A DNA stretch of 64,000 bases from Pontivivens insulae (GTDB lineage: Bacteria; Pseudomonadota; Alphaproteobacteria; Rhodobacterales; Rhodobacteraceae), in assembly GCF_900302495.1 (NCBI RefSeq), contig NZ_OMKW01000002.1:1-64000 (forward strand), written 5' to 3'. Position 1 is the first letter of the stretch, and every line of letters starts with the position of its first letter. The notes under the pieces were generated by a model. It searched no databases. It was not told the origin of the DNA and saw only the letters and a program-made list of their open reading frames with translations. Of this stretch, positions 35,288-43,591 are shown one piece after another. A program made the position numbers and the translations under genes.

Positions 35288-35302
35288 TGTTGCGGCGCAA
35301 CA
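35288..35302. promoter_or_regulatory. Candidate PhaR operator upstream of phaA
   Basis: Perfect dyad TGTTGC-GGC-GCAACA. Its core TGC-N3-GCA fits the TGC-rich sites described for PhaR in related bacteria, and phaR is 1.4 kb away. Assignment is by similarity and position. Confidence 0.45.
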
Positions 35303-35351
35303 TAGACGGCTCAATCTGAAAAATCCACCGCTGCGTCCGATTGCATACCGC

Positions 35352-36521
35352 CTATGTAGCATGTGCATGCAAAAAGCGAGCAATCGGGCGGATGACGTCA
35401 CGGTGACTGTTCCGGCCGATGATCATTCCGACATGGCCGGTTTGGGGCCTCACAACCTCTGCCCCGCTGATCTGCTTTGGCAGGGCCTCGGCATTTGCGC
35501 TGGGGGCAATCCGGTCGTCAGTCGCGCAGATTGAAAGGGTTGGGCAGGTGATCCGGGTTGGATCGACGGGGCCGCCCAGAACTTCCCACTCCGCACTGGC
35601 CAGCGTGTTGGACAATTGCCAATCGATCAATAACGCCTCTGCGACGGGGCCCGGAAGATTGACGGGCGCGTTCAGCCAATCCTCCACCGCGACGAAGCGT
35701 TTGGCCTCAAGGCTCTCCGGGTCGAGCGTCGAGAACGCCGAAAACTTGCGTAGTGCAAGACCGGGATCGAGGCTGACAAAGGCCGCCTGAAGCAGTTCGT
35801 GCGGAACAGAGCCCAGCGTTTGCGTGATTCCCCTCAGGCCCTGCCGCAGCAATGCGGTGTTCTGGCTCAGGACCGAGGCGGCGGTCTGGGCGACCCAGAT
35901 GTTGTTTTGGCAATTCCACGGCGTGCCCATCGTGACCAACGCGCAGATATCGTGGCTCAAGCGCGTTGCGGCGGCCACGGCAAAGGCCCCTCCCATGCAA
36001 TAGCCCAGCACCGGGATCGGACCACCGTTGAGAACGCGGGCTATCGCTAGCGCGGGCCGCAACCGCAAATCGGCATAATCCGACAGGCCGAACGGCTGCT
36101 CTGCAGTGCCCGGAATTCCCCAATCGAGCAAAAGGGGCCGAACCCCCTGATCCGCCAATTGTTTCAGAAAAGAGCATTCCGGCATCAAGTCCAGGATGTC
36201 CGCCCGATTGATGAGAGAGGGCAGCACCAGCACAACCGGCGCGCCGTGCTCGCCAAAATCGAGCAATCGGGTTGATCCATCGGACCACAGGACCGGGGCG
36301 GCGCCATCCTCTCTTTGATAGGGGTGAGCGCGCCAGATCTCTATCCCCTTGAGCATGGCGGCCAGCTGCTCGGCCCCGGCGGCTGCAATCAGGGCCGGAT
36401 CCGGGGCAGTTGGATCGGCAGGCGCGCAGGTAATTGCCTGCTGAACCAGCGCTGCCGCCTGAGCGAGATGAAGCGGCAGCGGACTGGGCCCAGACCTGTG
36501 AGATGACACCAACCCACTCAT
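35352..36521 (-). CDS. Short PhaC-like alpha/beta hydrolase (PHA synthase family)
   Basis: 389 residues. The nucleophile box GYCMGG (cysteine, as in PHA synthases, not serine) lies near residue 170, with CATDDRIAPSANA and GHVGMIIGRNSH supplying Asp and His. It resembles the catalytic domain of PhaC but lacks the N-terminal region of the roughly 600-residue class I enzyme, so it is closer in size to class III/IV PhaC, which need a partner subunit. It is divergent from phaR and near phaAB, and may polymerise or process hydroxybutyrate. A 35-codon frame is coupled to its start. Confidence 0.82.
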   Translation of the reverse strand: MSGLVSSHRSGPSPLPLHLAQAAALVQQAITCAPADPTAPDPALIAAAGAEQLAAMLKGIEIWRAHPYQREDGAAPVLWSDGSTRLLDFGEHGAPVVLVLPSLINRADILDLMPECSFLKQLADQGVRPLLLDWGIPGTAEQPFGLSDYADLRLRPALAIARVLNGGPIPVLGYCMGGAFAVAAATRLSHDICALVTMGTPWNCQNNIWVAQTAASVLSQNTALLRQGLRGITQTLGSVPHELLQAAFVSLDPGLALRKFSAFSTLDPESLEAKRFVAVEDWLNAPVNLPGPVAEALLIDWQLSNTLASAEWEVLGGPVDPTRITCPTLSICATDDRIAPSANAEALPKQISGAEVVRPQTGHVGMIIGRNSHRDVIRPIARFLHAHAT

Positions 36522-36625
36522 CGATCAGGCTTTGGTGGGCCGGAGCGCGCAAGCTCGGACGCCCGCGCCAGCCACTGGGCCAGCCACGTCTTCGCATCCT
36601 TCTGAGGCGTGTCCTTGTCTTCCAT
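36518..36625 (-). CDS. Possible 35-residue leader protein coupled to the PhaC-like gene
   Basis: An ATG at 36625 opens a 35-codon frame starting MEDKDTPQKDAKTWLAQWLA. Its TGA overlaps the ATG of the PhaC-like gene (ATGA). The predicted peptide is an amphipathic helix with two tryptophans. No clear ribosome site precedes it. The stop-start overlap is the main support. It could be a translated leader, a tiny partner subunit, or chance. Confidence 0.35.
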   Translation of the reverse strand: MEDKDTPQKDAKTWLAQWLARASELARSGPPKPDR

Positions 36626-36741
36626 GTTTTTGCAATAGCACGGCTGCACGGAACGTCACCTGCGATTTTGCATTGCGGCAGATATGTGCAGCGCGGTAGG
36701 ATTTCCTCAAGGTCAGCGCAAGACCGTTGGGGAGTGACATC

Positions 36742-37329
36742 ATGGCGGCACGGAAAGTCGATCCGGAACAACCGATCATCATCAAGAAATACGCCAATCG
36801 CAGGCTCTACAACACCGCGAAGTCGAGCTATGTGACGCTCGACCATCTGGCGCAAATGGTGCGTGAGGGTGAGGATTTCGTCGTCAATGATGCAAAGACC
36901 GGCGATGACATCACCCGCTCGGTCCTGACACAGATCATTTTCGAGGAAGAAGCGAAAGGGCAGAACATGCTGCCTACGAACTTTCTGCGACAGTTGATCC
37001 GGCTTTACGGCGACACGTTGCAAGGGTTCGTGCCGGGCTATCTTGATGCATCGATGGACACGTTCGCCCGCAATCAGGAAAAGATGCGCGATCAGGTCAG
37101 ATCTGCCTTTGATGCAAATCCGGCCATCGCGAATTTTGAGGCGATGACACGCTCCAACATGGAGTGGTTCGAGAATACCATGCGCATGTTCACGCCCTTC
37201 GCCGCGTCACAAACCCCGCCACCGGAGCCGGCGACAAATGATGAGGACAAGGATGGGGAGCTTGATGCGCTGAAAGATCAGCTTGCCCAGATGCAAGAGC
37301 AATTGTCCGAACTGGTGCGCAAAGGCTGA
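36742..37329 (+). CDS. phaR: Polyhydroxyalkanoate synthesis repressor PhaR
   Basis: 195 residues. The conserved N-terminal DNA-binding domain begins IIIKKYANRRLYNTAKSSYV near residue 12; a PHB-accumulation region follows (LIRLYGDTLQGFVPGYLD), and a C-terminal coiled coil (DALKDQLAQMQEQLSEL) closes the protein. PhaR represses phasin and its own gene, and is released by binding PHB granules. GGGGAG precedes the ATG. The TGC-rich gap to the divergent PhaC-like gene may contain its own operator. Confidence 0.96.
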   Translation: MAARKVDPEQPIIIKKYANRRLYNTAKSSYVTLDHLAQMVREGEDFVVNDAKTGDDITRSVLTQIIFEEEAKGQNMLPTNFLRQLIRLYGDTLQGFVPGYLDASMDTFARNQEKMRDQVRSAFDANPAIANFEAMTRSNMEWFENTMRMFTPFAASQTPPPEPATNDEDKDGELDALKDQLAQMQEQLSELVRKG

Positions 37330-37331
37330 GC

Positions 37332-38108
37332 TCAGCCCGTCTGCGCGCGGTTGGGAAAGGGAATGAGGGCTGGAACTTCGGCCCGCCCGAAATGATGGCC
37401 CTGCAAGGCCTGAACACCCAGATCGGTCAGGCAGGCAGCCTCTCCTGCTGTTTCCACAAATTCCGCGACAGTCAGCAGGTCGAAATGGTCCGCGATGGTC
37501 GTCATCGCGCGGACCAGAACCTGAAGGTCGGGATCGAAATCGATCCTGCGGCTGAACCCACCATCCAGTTTTAGACCATCCAGCGGCAAGTCCCGGATCT
37601 TCAGAATGGCCGTGTGACCCGCACCGAAATCGTCGAGCAGGATTGCGGGGCCGAGGCGCCGGATCTCCAGCAGAAAATCCTTCGCCACGACACAATCGTA
37701 AAGCGCCGATTCGGTTACTTCGATGATCAGGCGATCCGCCACGTCCTGACGGCATCGGGCGAGGGAGCGCAGCGTGGCGAGCCATTCTTCGTCCCCCAGC
37801 GTTCGACCACTGATATTGATCGAGAAACGCTCATCAGGTGCTTTCATCATCCGCTGGGCGACACGCCGCAGGACAAGCCGATCAAGTTGGGCAATGGTCC
37901 CATCCCGTTCCAGGGCAGGCAGAAAGCGATCGGGGGTGAGGAGTTCCCCAGACGAATTGCGCAAACGGGCCAGCCCCTCCTGAAACGCGCATAGGCCAGA
38001 CCCCGCGACGACAATTGGTTGATAGGCCAGGACAAGCTGGGCATCCGCGACCAAGTCGGGTGTGCCTGTAAGGCCGGTCTGATCGTCGTGCCAATCGCTC
38101 ATCGCCAT
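37332..38108 (-). CDS. EAL-domain protein with degenerate signature
   Basis: 258 residues, almost entirely an EAL domain, for cyclic-di-GMP hydrolysis or sensing. The signature reads EGL instead of EAL (near residue 44). Other motifs persist: FSINISGRTL, IIEVTESAL, LLDDFGAGH, LKLDGGF and VAEFVET. It may be active, weak, or only bind the nucleotide. No GGDEF or sensor domain is attached. I start at 38108 behind GCGAGGG. It converges on phaR (2-base gap) and shares the SOS-box region with tag. Confidence 0.85.
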   Translation of the reverse strand: MAMSDWHDDQTGLTGTPDLVADAQLVLAYQPIVVAGSGLCAFQEGLARLRNSSGELLTPDRFLPALERDGTIAQLDRLVLRRVAQRMMKAPDERFSINISGRTLGDEEWLATLRSLARCRQDVADRLIIEVTESALYDCVVAKDFLLEIRRLGPAILLDDFGAGHTAILKIRDLPLDGLKLDGGFSRRIDFDPDLQVLVRAMTTIADHFDLLTVAEFVETAGEAACLTDLGVQALQGHHFGRAEVPALIPFPNRAQTG

Positions 38109-38144
38109 ACCGTGCCCTCGCCAAATTCGACTATCGCTCATATT

Positions 38145-38159
38145 GTTCGCGAATTGTTC
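38145..38159. promoter_or_regulatory. Alphaproteobacterial SOS (LexA) box
   Basis: GTTC-N7-GTTC (GTTCGCGAATTGTTC) is the LexA recognition pattern of alphaproteobacteria. It lies 28 bases before tag, a DNA repair gene, and 36 bases before the divergent EAL gene. Confidence 0.75.
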
Positions 38160-38187
38160 TAAACGAATCGTGAAGAGGAGCGGGGAA

Positions 38188-38739
38188 ATGGTAGAGCGCT
38201 GTGGCTGGTGCGGGTCTGACCCGATCTATCAGGACTATCACGACACCGAATGGGGCGTGCCCGAATATGACAGCCGCGCTTTGTGGGAGAAATTGATCCT
38301 CGATGGCTTTCAGGCGGGGCTGAGCTGGATCACGATCCTCAAGAAGCGGGACGCCTTTCGAGAGGCCTTTGACGGGTTCGATCCCGCCCGTGTCGCGCTT
38401 TACACCGAAGCGGATGTGGAGCGTCTGCTCGGCAATCCGGGCATCGTGCGCCATCGCGGAAAGATCGAGGCGACCATCGGCAATGCTCAGGCCTATCTGC
38501 GGATTGAAGAGCGGGAGGGATTTGACACCTTCCTGTGGAATTATGTCGGCGGCAAACCCATCGTGAACCGCTTCGCCACGATGGCAGAGGTGCCTGCCGA
38601 GACGCCGCTGAGCAAACATATCTCAAAAGACCTCAAGAAAGAGGGTTTCAAGTTCTGTGGACCCACCATCGTCTATGCCTTCATGCAGGCCGTCGGCATG
38701 GTCGACGATCATGTGCAGGGCTGCTGGCGGGCGAAGTAG
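38188..38739 (+). CDS. tag: DNA-3-methyladenine glycosylase I
   Basis: 183 residues with the Tag features CGWCGSDPIYQDYHDTEWG at the N-terminus (zinc cysteines and base-binding residues), FQAGLSWITILKKRDAFR, and the late zinc-binding CWRAK end after MVDDHVQGC. It removes 3-methyladenine from alkylated DNA. The ATG at 38188 follows GAGGAG. An SOS box lies just upstream, so induction by DNA damage is likely here, unlike constitutive tag in E. coli. Confidence 0.95.
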   Translation: MVERCGWCGSDPIYQDYHDTEWGVPEYDSRALWEKLILDGFQAGLSWITILKKRDAFREAFDGFDPARVALYTEADVERLLGNPGIVRHRGKIEATIGNAQAYLRIEEREGFDTFLWNYVGGKPIVNRFATMAEVPAETPLSKHISKDLKKEGFKFCGPTIVYAFMQAVGMVDDHVQGCWRAK

Positions 38740-38744
38740 AAGGG

Positions 38745-40406
38745 CTATCCCGTCCCTTCCGCGGCGAGATAGGCGTGGACATGACTGATACAGACCGAGC
38801 CTTCGCCGACACCTGATGCGACACGCTTGACGGAGCCGGACCGCACGTCGCCTACTGCGAAAATTCCCCGCGCCGACGTCTCGAAGGGCGTCGCGCCGTC
38901 CCGTCCCGTCAAAACGAAGCCGTTCGCATCCAGCTTCACGCAATCACCCATCCAACCCGTGTTCGGGGTTGCGCCGATCATCACGAAGACGTTCGGAATG
39001 GCATGGATCTGCGCCTCACCAGTTTGCCGGTTGCGGAATGTGACCTCTTCAAGTGCGCGATCACCGTGAAGCCCGGAAATCTCGGTATGTGTGTGCAGCG
39101 TGATGCGCGAAGACTGTTCAATGCGACTGACCAGATAGTCCGACATGCTGTCGGCCAGGCCGTCACCGCGAACGAGCACATGCACATGATTTGCATGACG
39201 CGAGAGAAAGACAGCCGCCTGTCCGGCAGAATTGCCCCCGCCCACGACCGCAACATCAGCGCCGGAGCAGAACTGCGCTTCCAGTGCCGTTGCGGCATAA
39301 TGGATGCCCTGACCCTCAAACGCTGCATAGTTCTCAAGATCAAGTGTCCGGTAGGTGGCGCCGCATGCCAGGATCACGCTGCGGGCATGAACCGTTTGAC
39401 CGCCGGACAAGGTGAGGTGGAACTTGCCTTCGTCGCGGTGAATGCCGTTGGCCGGCCGGGCAATCGCGAAGGTCGCGCCGAATTTTTGGCCTTGGATCCA
39501 TGCCCGACCGGCAAGGGCTTGCCCGGATATGCCGGTCGGAAAGCCCAGATAGTTTTCGATCTTGGAGCTGGTGCCAGCCTGGCCGCCGGGCGCTTCTGAT
39601 TCGATCACGATCGTGTCCAGCGCCTCGGATGCACCGTAAACGCAGGCTGAAAGCCCCGCAGGTCCGCCGCCAATCACGGCGAGGTCAAACAGGTGATCTT
39701 CTGGCAGTTCCTCAGTCAGCCCCAGACGATCTGCCAAGTCTGGTGTGGTCGGGTTTACCCAAATCTCGCCATCAGGTGTGCAGATGACCGGAAGGTCGTC
39801 GCGCTGATCGCACAACAGCCGCGCCGCCTCTTCGGTGCTTGGGTCGATCTGTCGGACCGGATAGCCGTTGCGCGACAGGAACCGGTTCATTCGGATGACA
39901 TCGCGATCTGTGCGCGCGCCGATCAGGAGTACGCCCGCTTCCTTGTGTACGATAAATGCGGTGCGCCTCAAAATGAAGGCCCGCATGATGATTTCGCCAA
40001 TATCCTGCTCGGTGCTCGACATGCGGCGAAATTGGTCGCGTGTCAGGCGAACGAGGCGACTGTCCTCCCCGGTGCGCCCGTCCACGAGGATGGCGCGACG
40101 GTTGAACAGATCCAACTCGCCGGTGAATTGGTGATGGGCGTGAGTGGTGACAACGCGATCCGCCTCTTTGGGGGCGTGCTCAATAATCTCAATCGAGCCG
40201 GAGAGGACGAGAAAGAAATCAACACCGCGGTCACCGCGACTGAACAATACGCTACCTTTCGGCCGCGTCTCCTCGGTCCCATAAGTGCGAAGCCTGGAAA
40301 CCTGTTCGTCGGTCAGGATTGGAAAGGTCTGCTGCTGCCGCTCGTAAGGATCAGCGGAATCCACGTCACCGCGGGCGGCCTCAATCGCATTTTCCTCTGG
40401 CCGCAT
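38745..40406 (-). CDS. cNMP-binding domain fused to thioredoxin reductase-like flavoprotein
   Basis: 553 residues. An N-terminal cyclic nucleotide-binding-like beta barrel covers about 25-150 (SVLFSRGDRGVDFFLVLSG and FTGELDLFNRRAILVD). A linker with a thioredoxin-like stretch follows at 160-230. A two-dinucleotide-site flavoprotein makes up about 240-550 (DLAVIGGGPAGLSACVYGA, AVVGGGNSAGQAAVFLS, GIFAVGDVR). The CxxC of thioredoxin reductase is absent: that position reads GIHYAATALEAQFC. The electron acceptor is therefore unknown. It converges on tag. Confidence 0.88.
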   Translation of the reverse strand: MRPEENAIEAARGDVDSADPYERQQQTFPILTDEQVSRLRTYGTEETRPKGSVLFSRGDRGVDFFLVLSGSIEIIEHAPKEADRVVTTHAHHQFTGELDLFNRRAILVDGRTGEDSRLVRLTRDQFRRMSSTEQDIGEIIMRAFILRRTAFIVHKEAGVLLIGARTDRDVIRMNRFLSRNGYPVRQIDPSTEEAARLLCDQRDDLPVICTPDGEIWVNPTTPDLADRLGLTEELPEDHLFDLAVIGGGPAGLSACVYGASEALDTIVIESEAPGGQAGTSSKIENYLGFPTGISGQALAGRAWIQGQKFGATFAIARPANGIHRDEGKFHLTLSGGQTVHARSVILACGATYRTLDLENYAAFEGQGIHYAATALEAQFCSGADVAVVGGGNSAGQAAVFLSRHANHVHVLVRGDGLADSMSDYLVSRIEQSSRITLHTHTEISGLHGDRALEEVTFRNRQTGEAQIHAIPNVFVMIGATPNTGWMGDCVKLDANGFVLTGRDGATPFETSARGIFAVGDVRSGSVKRVASGVGEGSVCISHVHAYLAAEGTG

Positions 40407-40474
40407 GGGCAGTACTCCTTCAATCGGTCAGATCAAAGGTATTGCGTGTCGCCACAAAGCCAAATGAGTTTTGC

Positions 40475-41062
40475 CTAGCTACCGGTCTGCGCAATCACCG
40501 CCTCGATCAGCGCGCGGGCATCGGCATCTGCCCAATGTGCGCCACCTTGCAGGCGCGCAATTTCATTGCCCTCGCGATCCATCAGCACAGTGACGGGCAG
40601 GCCCAAGACGCCGGAGCGGCGGGCAAGTTGGCCTTGCGGGTCGAGCAGGATGGGCAGCTCGCTCACCCCGATCTCACCAAAGAAAGCGCGGATGCCGGGC
40701 AGGGAGTTGCGTCCCGTGGCAACAGGCACAACAGCAAAGTCCTCTCCACCATAGTCGCGCTGGAGCGCTTCAAGATCCGGCATCTCCTCCCGGCAGGGCG
40801 CGCACCACGTGGCCCAGAAGTTCAAAAGCACGATCTGCCCTTCATAGTCGGCCAGCGTGAATTCGTTTCCATCCGGGTCGGTGAAGGGGCGGTCGGGCAG
40901 GGCCTGTGGTTCGGAGTGGATGACAAGCTTGCGCATATCGCCCTCTTGCAGGCCCGCCATGACCGATTGCAGGTCTTGCGCGTTTGCCAAGGCGGCGCTG
41001 CCTGCGTAGAACACCGCCAAGGTGACTGCTTTGGTCACCATACCACTGATCCAAGCGCTCAT
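40475..41062 (-). CDS. TlpA-family periplasmic thioredoxin
   Basis: 195 residues. An N-terminal signal or anchor helix ([17 protein letters not shown]) is followed by a thioredoxin-like domain with the redox motif [13 protein letters not shown] near residue 85 and the cis-proline region [15 protein letters not shown]. TlpA/ResE-type proteins reduce disulfides in the periplasm, for example in cytochrome maturation. The ATG at 41062 is 31 bases from the divergent argH start, with GGGAG upstream. Confidence 0.9.
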   Translation of the reverse strand: MSAWISGMVTKAVTLAVFYAGSAALANAQDLQSVMAGLQEGDMRKLVIHSEPQALPDRPFTDPDGNEFTLADYEGQIVLLNFWATWCAPCREEMPDLEALQRDYGGEDFAVVPVATGRNSLPGIRAFFGEIGVSELPILLDPQGQLARRSGVLGLPVTVLMDREGNEIARLQGGAHWADADARALIEAVIAQTGS

Positions 41063-41093
41063 CCGCTGTACTCCCAGTCCGAAGGCCCGAACG

Positions 41094-42488
41094 ATGTCCG
41101 AGACCAAATCATCCAACGCCATGTGGGGCGGCCGCTTTGCAGACGGCCCCGATGCAATCATGGAAGCGATCAATGCCTCCATCGGTTTCGACCAGCGCAT
41201 GGCCCGACAGGACATCGAAGGATCCCGCGCCCACGCCGCCATGCTGGCTGCCACCGGTATTCTGACGGATAGTGATGCGGAGGTGATCCGGGAAGGCCTC
41301 CTCACGGTGTTGTCAGAAATCGAGGGCGGGACATTCGCCTTTTCGACAGCGCTTGAGGACATTCACATGAATGTTGAGGCGCGGCTGAAAGAACTGGTGG
41401 GAGAGCCTGCGGGCCGTCTGCACACTGGTCGCTCCCGCAATGATCAGGTCGCCACGGATTTCCGTCTGTGGGTACGTGATCAGCTGGATGCAATGGATGC
41501 CGGCATCACGGCGCTGATGAAGGTGTTTGTGGCTCAGGCAGAGGCGGGGCCGGACATGGTCATGCCGGGCTTCACACATTTGCAAACCGCGCAGCCCGTC
41601 ACGTGGGGCCATCACATGCTGGCCTATGTTGAGATGCTGGGCCGTGACCTCAGCCGGGTGCGCGACGCGCGGGCCCGGATGAATGAAAGCCCGCTGGGCG
41701 CGGCGGCCCTCGCAGGCACCGGCTTCCCGATTGACAGGGACATGACCGCTGATGCGCTCGGCTTTGATCGCCCGGCTGCCAACTCGCTCGACGCAGTGGC
41801 CGACCGGGACTTTGCGTTGGAATTCCTGAGCTGCTGTTCGATCTGCGCCATGCATCTCAGCCGCTTTGCCGAGGAACTGGTGATCTGGTCCTCAGCGCAG
41901 TTCCGCTTCGTCACGATCAGCGACCGGTTCTCGACCGGCTCATCCATCATGCCGCAGAAGAAGAACCCGGATGCGGCCGAGCTGCTGCGGGCGAAGATCG
42001 GGCGGATCACCGGGGCGCTGATGTCCTTGCTGATGGTGATGAAGGGCCTGCCGCTGACCTATTCGAAGGATATGCAGGAAGATAAGGAGCAGGTCTTCGA
42101 CGCGGCAGACTCGATGATGCTGAGCCTTGCTGCCATGACCGGCATGGTCGCCGATTTGCGGCCCAACCCCGAACCATTGCGCGCTGCCGCCGCGGCTGGA
42201 TTCTCAACCGCCACCGATTTGGCCGACTGGCTGGTACGCGAAGCAGGCATGCCCTTCCGTGAGGCGCACCACGTCACCGGGGCGCTTGTCAAAATGGCCG
42301 AGGATAAGGACTGCGATCTGCCCGACCTCACGCTGGCGGATATGCAGTCAGTGCACGAAGACATCACTGATGACGTCTATAGCGTGCTGACAGTGGAAGC
42401 CTCTGTTGCCTCGCGCCGCTCTTATGGGGGAACATCGCCTGAGCGGGTGCGCGAACAGATCGCCCGCTGGAAAGAGGTGTTGGGATGA
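41094..42488 (+). CDS. argH: Argininosuccinate lyase
   Basis: 464 residues, normal for ArgH. The N-terminus has [18 protein letters not shown], then [30 protein letters not shown], and the fumarase/lyase signature [12 protein letters not shown] near residue 283 with the catalytic serine. It splits argininosuccinate to arginine and fumarate. Its start lies 31 bases from the divergent TlpA-type gene, so the promoters must overlap or sit inside the genes. It is coupled to lptM at its 3' end. Confidence 0.97.
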   Translation: MSETKSSNAMWGGRFADGPDAIMEAINASIGFDQRMARQDIEGSRAHAAMLAATGILTDSDAEVIREGLLTVLSEIEGGTFAFSTALEDIHMNVEARLKELVGEPAGRLHTGRSRNDQVATDFRLWVRDQLDAMDAGITALMKVFVAQAEAGPDMVMPGFTHLQTAQPVTWGHHMLAYVEMLGRDLSRVRDARARMNESPLGAAALAGTGFPIDRDMTADALGFDRPAANSLDAVADRDFALEFLSCCSICAMHLSRFAEELVIWSSAQFRFVTISDRFSTGSSIMPQKKNPDAAELLRAKIGRITGALMSLLMVMKGLPLTYSKDMQEDKEQVFDAADSMMLSLAAMTGMVADLRPNPEPLRAAAAAGFSTATDLADWLVREAGMPFREAHHVTGALVKMAEDKDCDLPDLTLADMQSVHEDITDDVYSVLTVEASVASRRSYGGTSPERVREQIARWKEVLG

Positions 42489-42586
42489 TGCGGATCGTAA
42501 CCGTTCTTTTGATTGCTGCGCTTGCGGTCAGTGCCTGTGGCCGCAAAGGACCGCCCGTCGCACCCACGGAAACCGCTCAAGGCTGA
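42485..42586 (+). CDS. lptM: Small lipoprotein, LptM (YifL) family
   Basis: 33 residues: signal peptide with lipobox LAVSAC, then [12 protein letters not shown], the short CGxKGP pattern of LptM/YifL. In E. coli LptM assists maturation of the LPS translocon LptD. Two adjacent ATG codons (42485, 42488) overlap the argH stop, so translation is coupled. In many Proteobacteria lysA follows this gene; here a convergent regulator takes that position and overlaps its last 10 bases. Confidence 0.88.
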   Translation: MMRIVTVLLIAALAVSACGRKGPPVAPTETAQG

Positions 42587-43503
42587 GCGCTGCGCCGCGT
42601 CGCACCGGGTGCCTCTCCAAATGCGGAACGGTACGCCCGCGCAAGCGCTGCGGCTGAGGCATAGCCACAGCGCGCCGCTATTTCCGCCTGCGTCAGCCGT
42701 GTCGCGGTGAGCAGGTCCTGCGCCCGCTTCAGACGGTGCAGCGTGTAGTAGCGGGCGGGGGACAGCTGAACATGACCCTGGAACAACCTGTCCAGCGTGC
42801 GGGCAGAGGTTCCAGCTCGTTTCGCAACGGCGTCAAGCGTCAGCGGTTCCTCGATATTCGCGTGCATGGCGTCCATCGCCCTTTGCAGCTTCACCGGTGC
42901 CCGTTCGGGCAGGGCGGCGACGGCGTGGTCCCGCTCCACATCATAGAGAAACAGTTTTGACACCTCGGTCGAGACGGTGCGGCCGAACCGTGTTCCAAGC
43001 CATTCCAGCATAAGATCAAGCGCACTGGAGGCACCGCCACAGGTCATCACCCGACCAGACGCCACGCGGGGACGCGTCGCCACGCTGACGTTCGGATAGG
43101 CTTCGGCGAAACGGTGCAAGTCCTGCCAATGCACCACCGCCTCGTGCCCGTCGAGCAGCCCAAGTTCGGCCAGGAACCACCCAGCAGCATCCGCCCCGAT
43201 GATCCGTTCATGGCGTCGGGCGAGATGGTCGATCCGCGTGAGCAGTGGCGGTGTCATCTGCTCTGCGACGCCATAGCCAGCCAGCAAGATCAGAAGTTCG
43301 GCGTTGGTTGCAGGTGGCCCCGTGTCTGCTGAAATCGTCAGCCCGCTGGAGGATCGCGCCTCGGCCCCCGATGCCGTCTCAATCCGCCAGGTCACGGGCG
43401 CTCCTCCCAAATCCCGCGCAGCCCTGAGCGGCTCGAGAAGGCACGAGAGCACCATGCCGGAGAAACCGTCGACGAGTAGAAAGGTGACTGCGGTTGGCTG
43501 CAT
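42577..43503 (-). CDS. GlxA/CdhR-type AraC regulator of carnitine genes
   Basis: 308 residues. The N-terminal DJ-1/PfpI-like domain (about 1-170) begins VTFLLVDGFSGMVLSCLLEPL; the C-terminal AraC double helix-turn-helix (about 205-305) contains LTLDAVAKRAGTSARTLDRLFQ and TQAEIAARCGYASAAALAR. This two-domain group includes CdhR and GbdR, which control carnitine and betaine breakdown. The gene is divergent from the carnitine genes, supporting a CdhR-like role. The start is uncertain; 43503 is used without a strong ribosome site. Confidence 0.85.
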   Translation of the reverse strand: MQPTAVTFLLVDGFSGMVLSCLLEPLRAARDLGGAPVTWRIETASGAEARSSSGLTISADTGPPATNAELLILLAGYGVAEQMTPPLLTRIDHLARRHERIIGADAAGWFLAELGLLDGHEAVVHWQDLHRFAEAYPNVSVATRPRVASGRVMTCGGASSALDLMLEWLGTRFGRTVSTEVSKLFLYDVERDHAVAALPERAPVKLQRAMDAMHANIEEPLTLDAVAKRAGTSARTLDRLFQGHVQLSPARYYTLHRLKRAQDLLTATRLTQAEIAARCGYASAAALARAYRSAFGEAPGATRRSAQP

Positions 43504-43591
43504 TGGCGGGATCAGAACTGTTTTTGGCGGGATGAGATAAGCATGCCATGCCCATCCGCGCCAGTGTTGAGCAACAGCGCGGGAGGACAAC

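Noticed and set aside
36525-36797. A 90-codon minus-strand frame covering the phaR start and the gap
   Set aside because: It runs antisense into phaR and lacks a ribosome site. The different-frame 35-codon reading, coupled to the PhaC-like start, is the better candidate.
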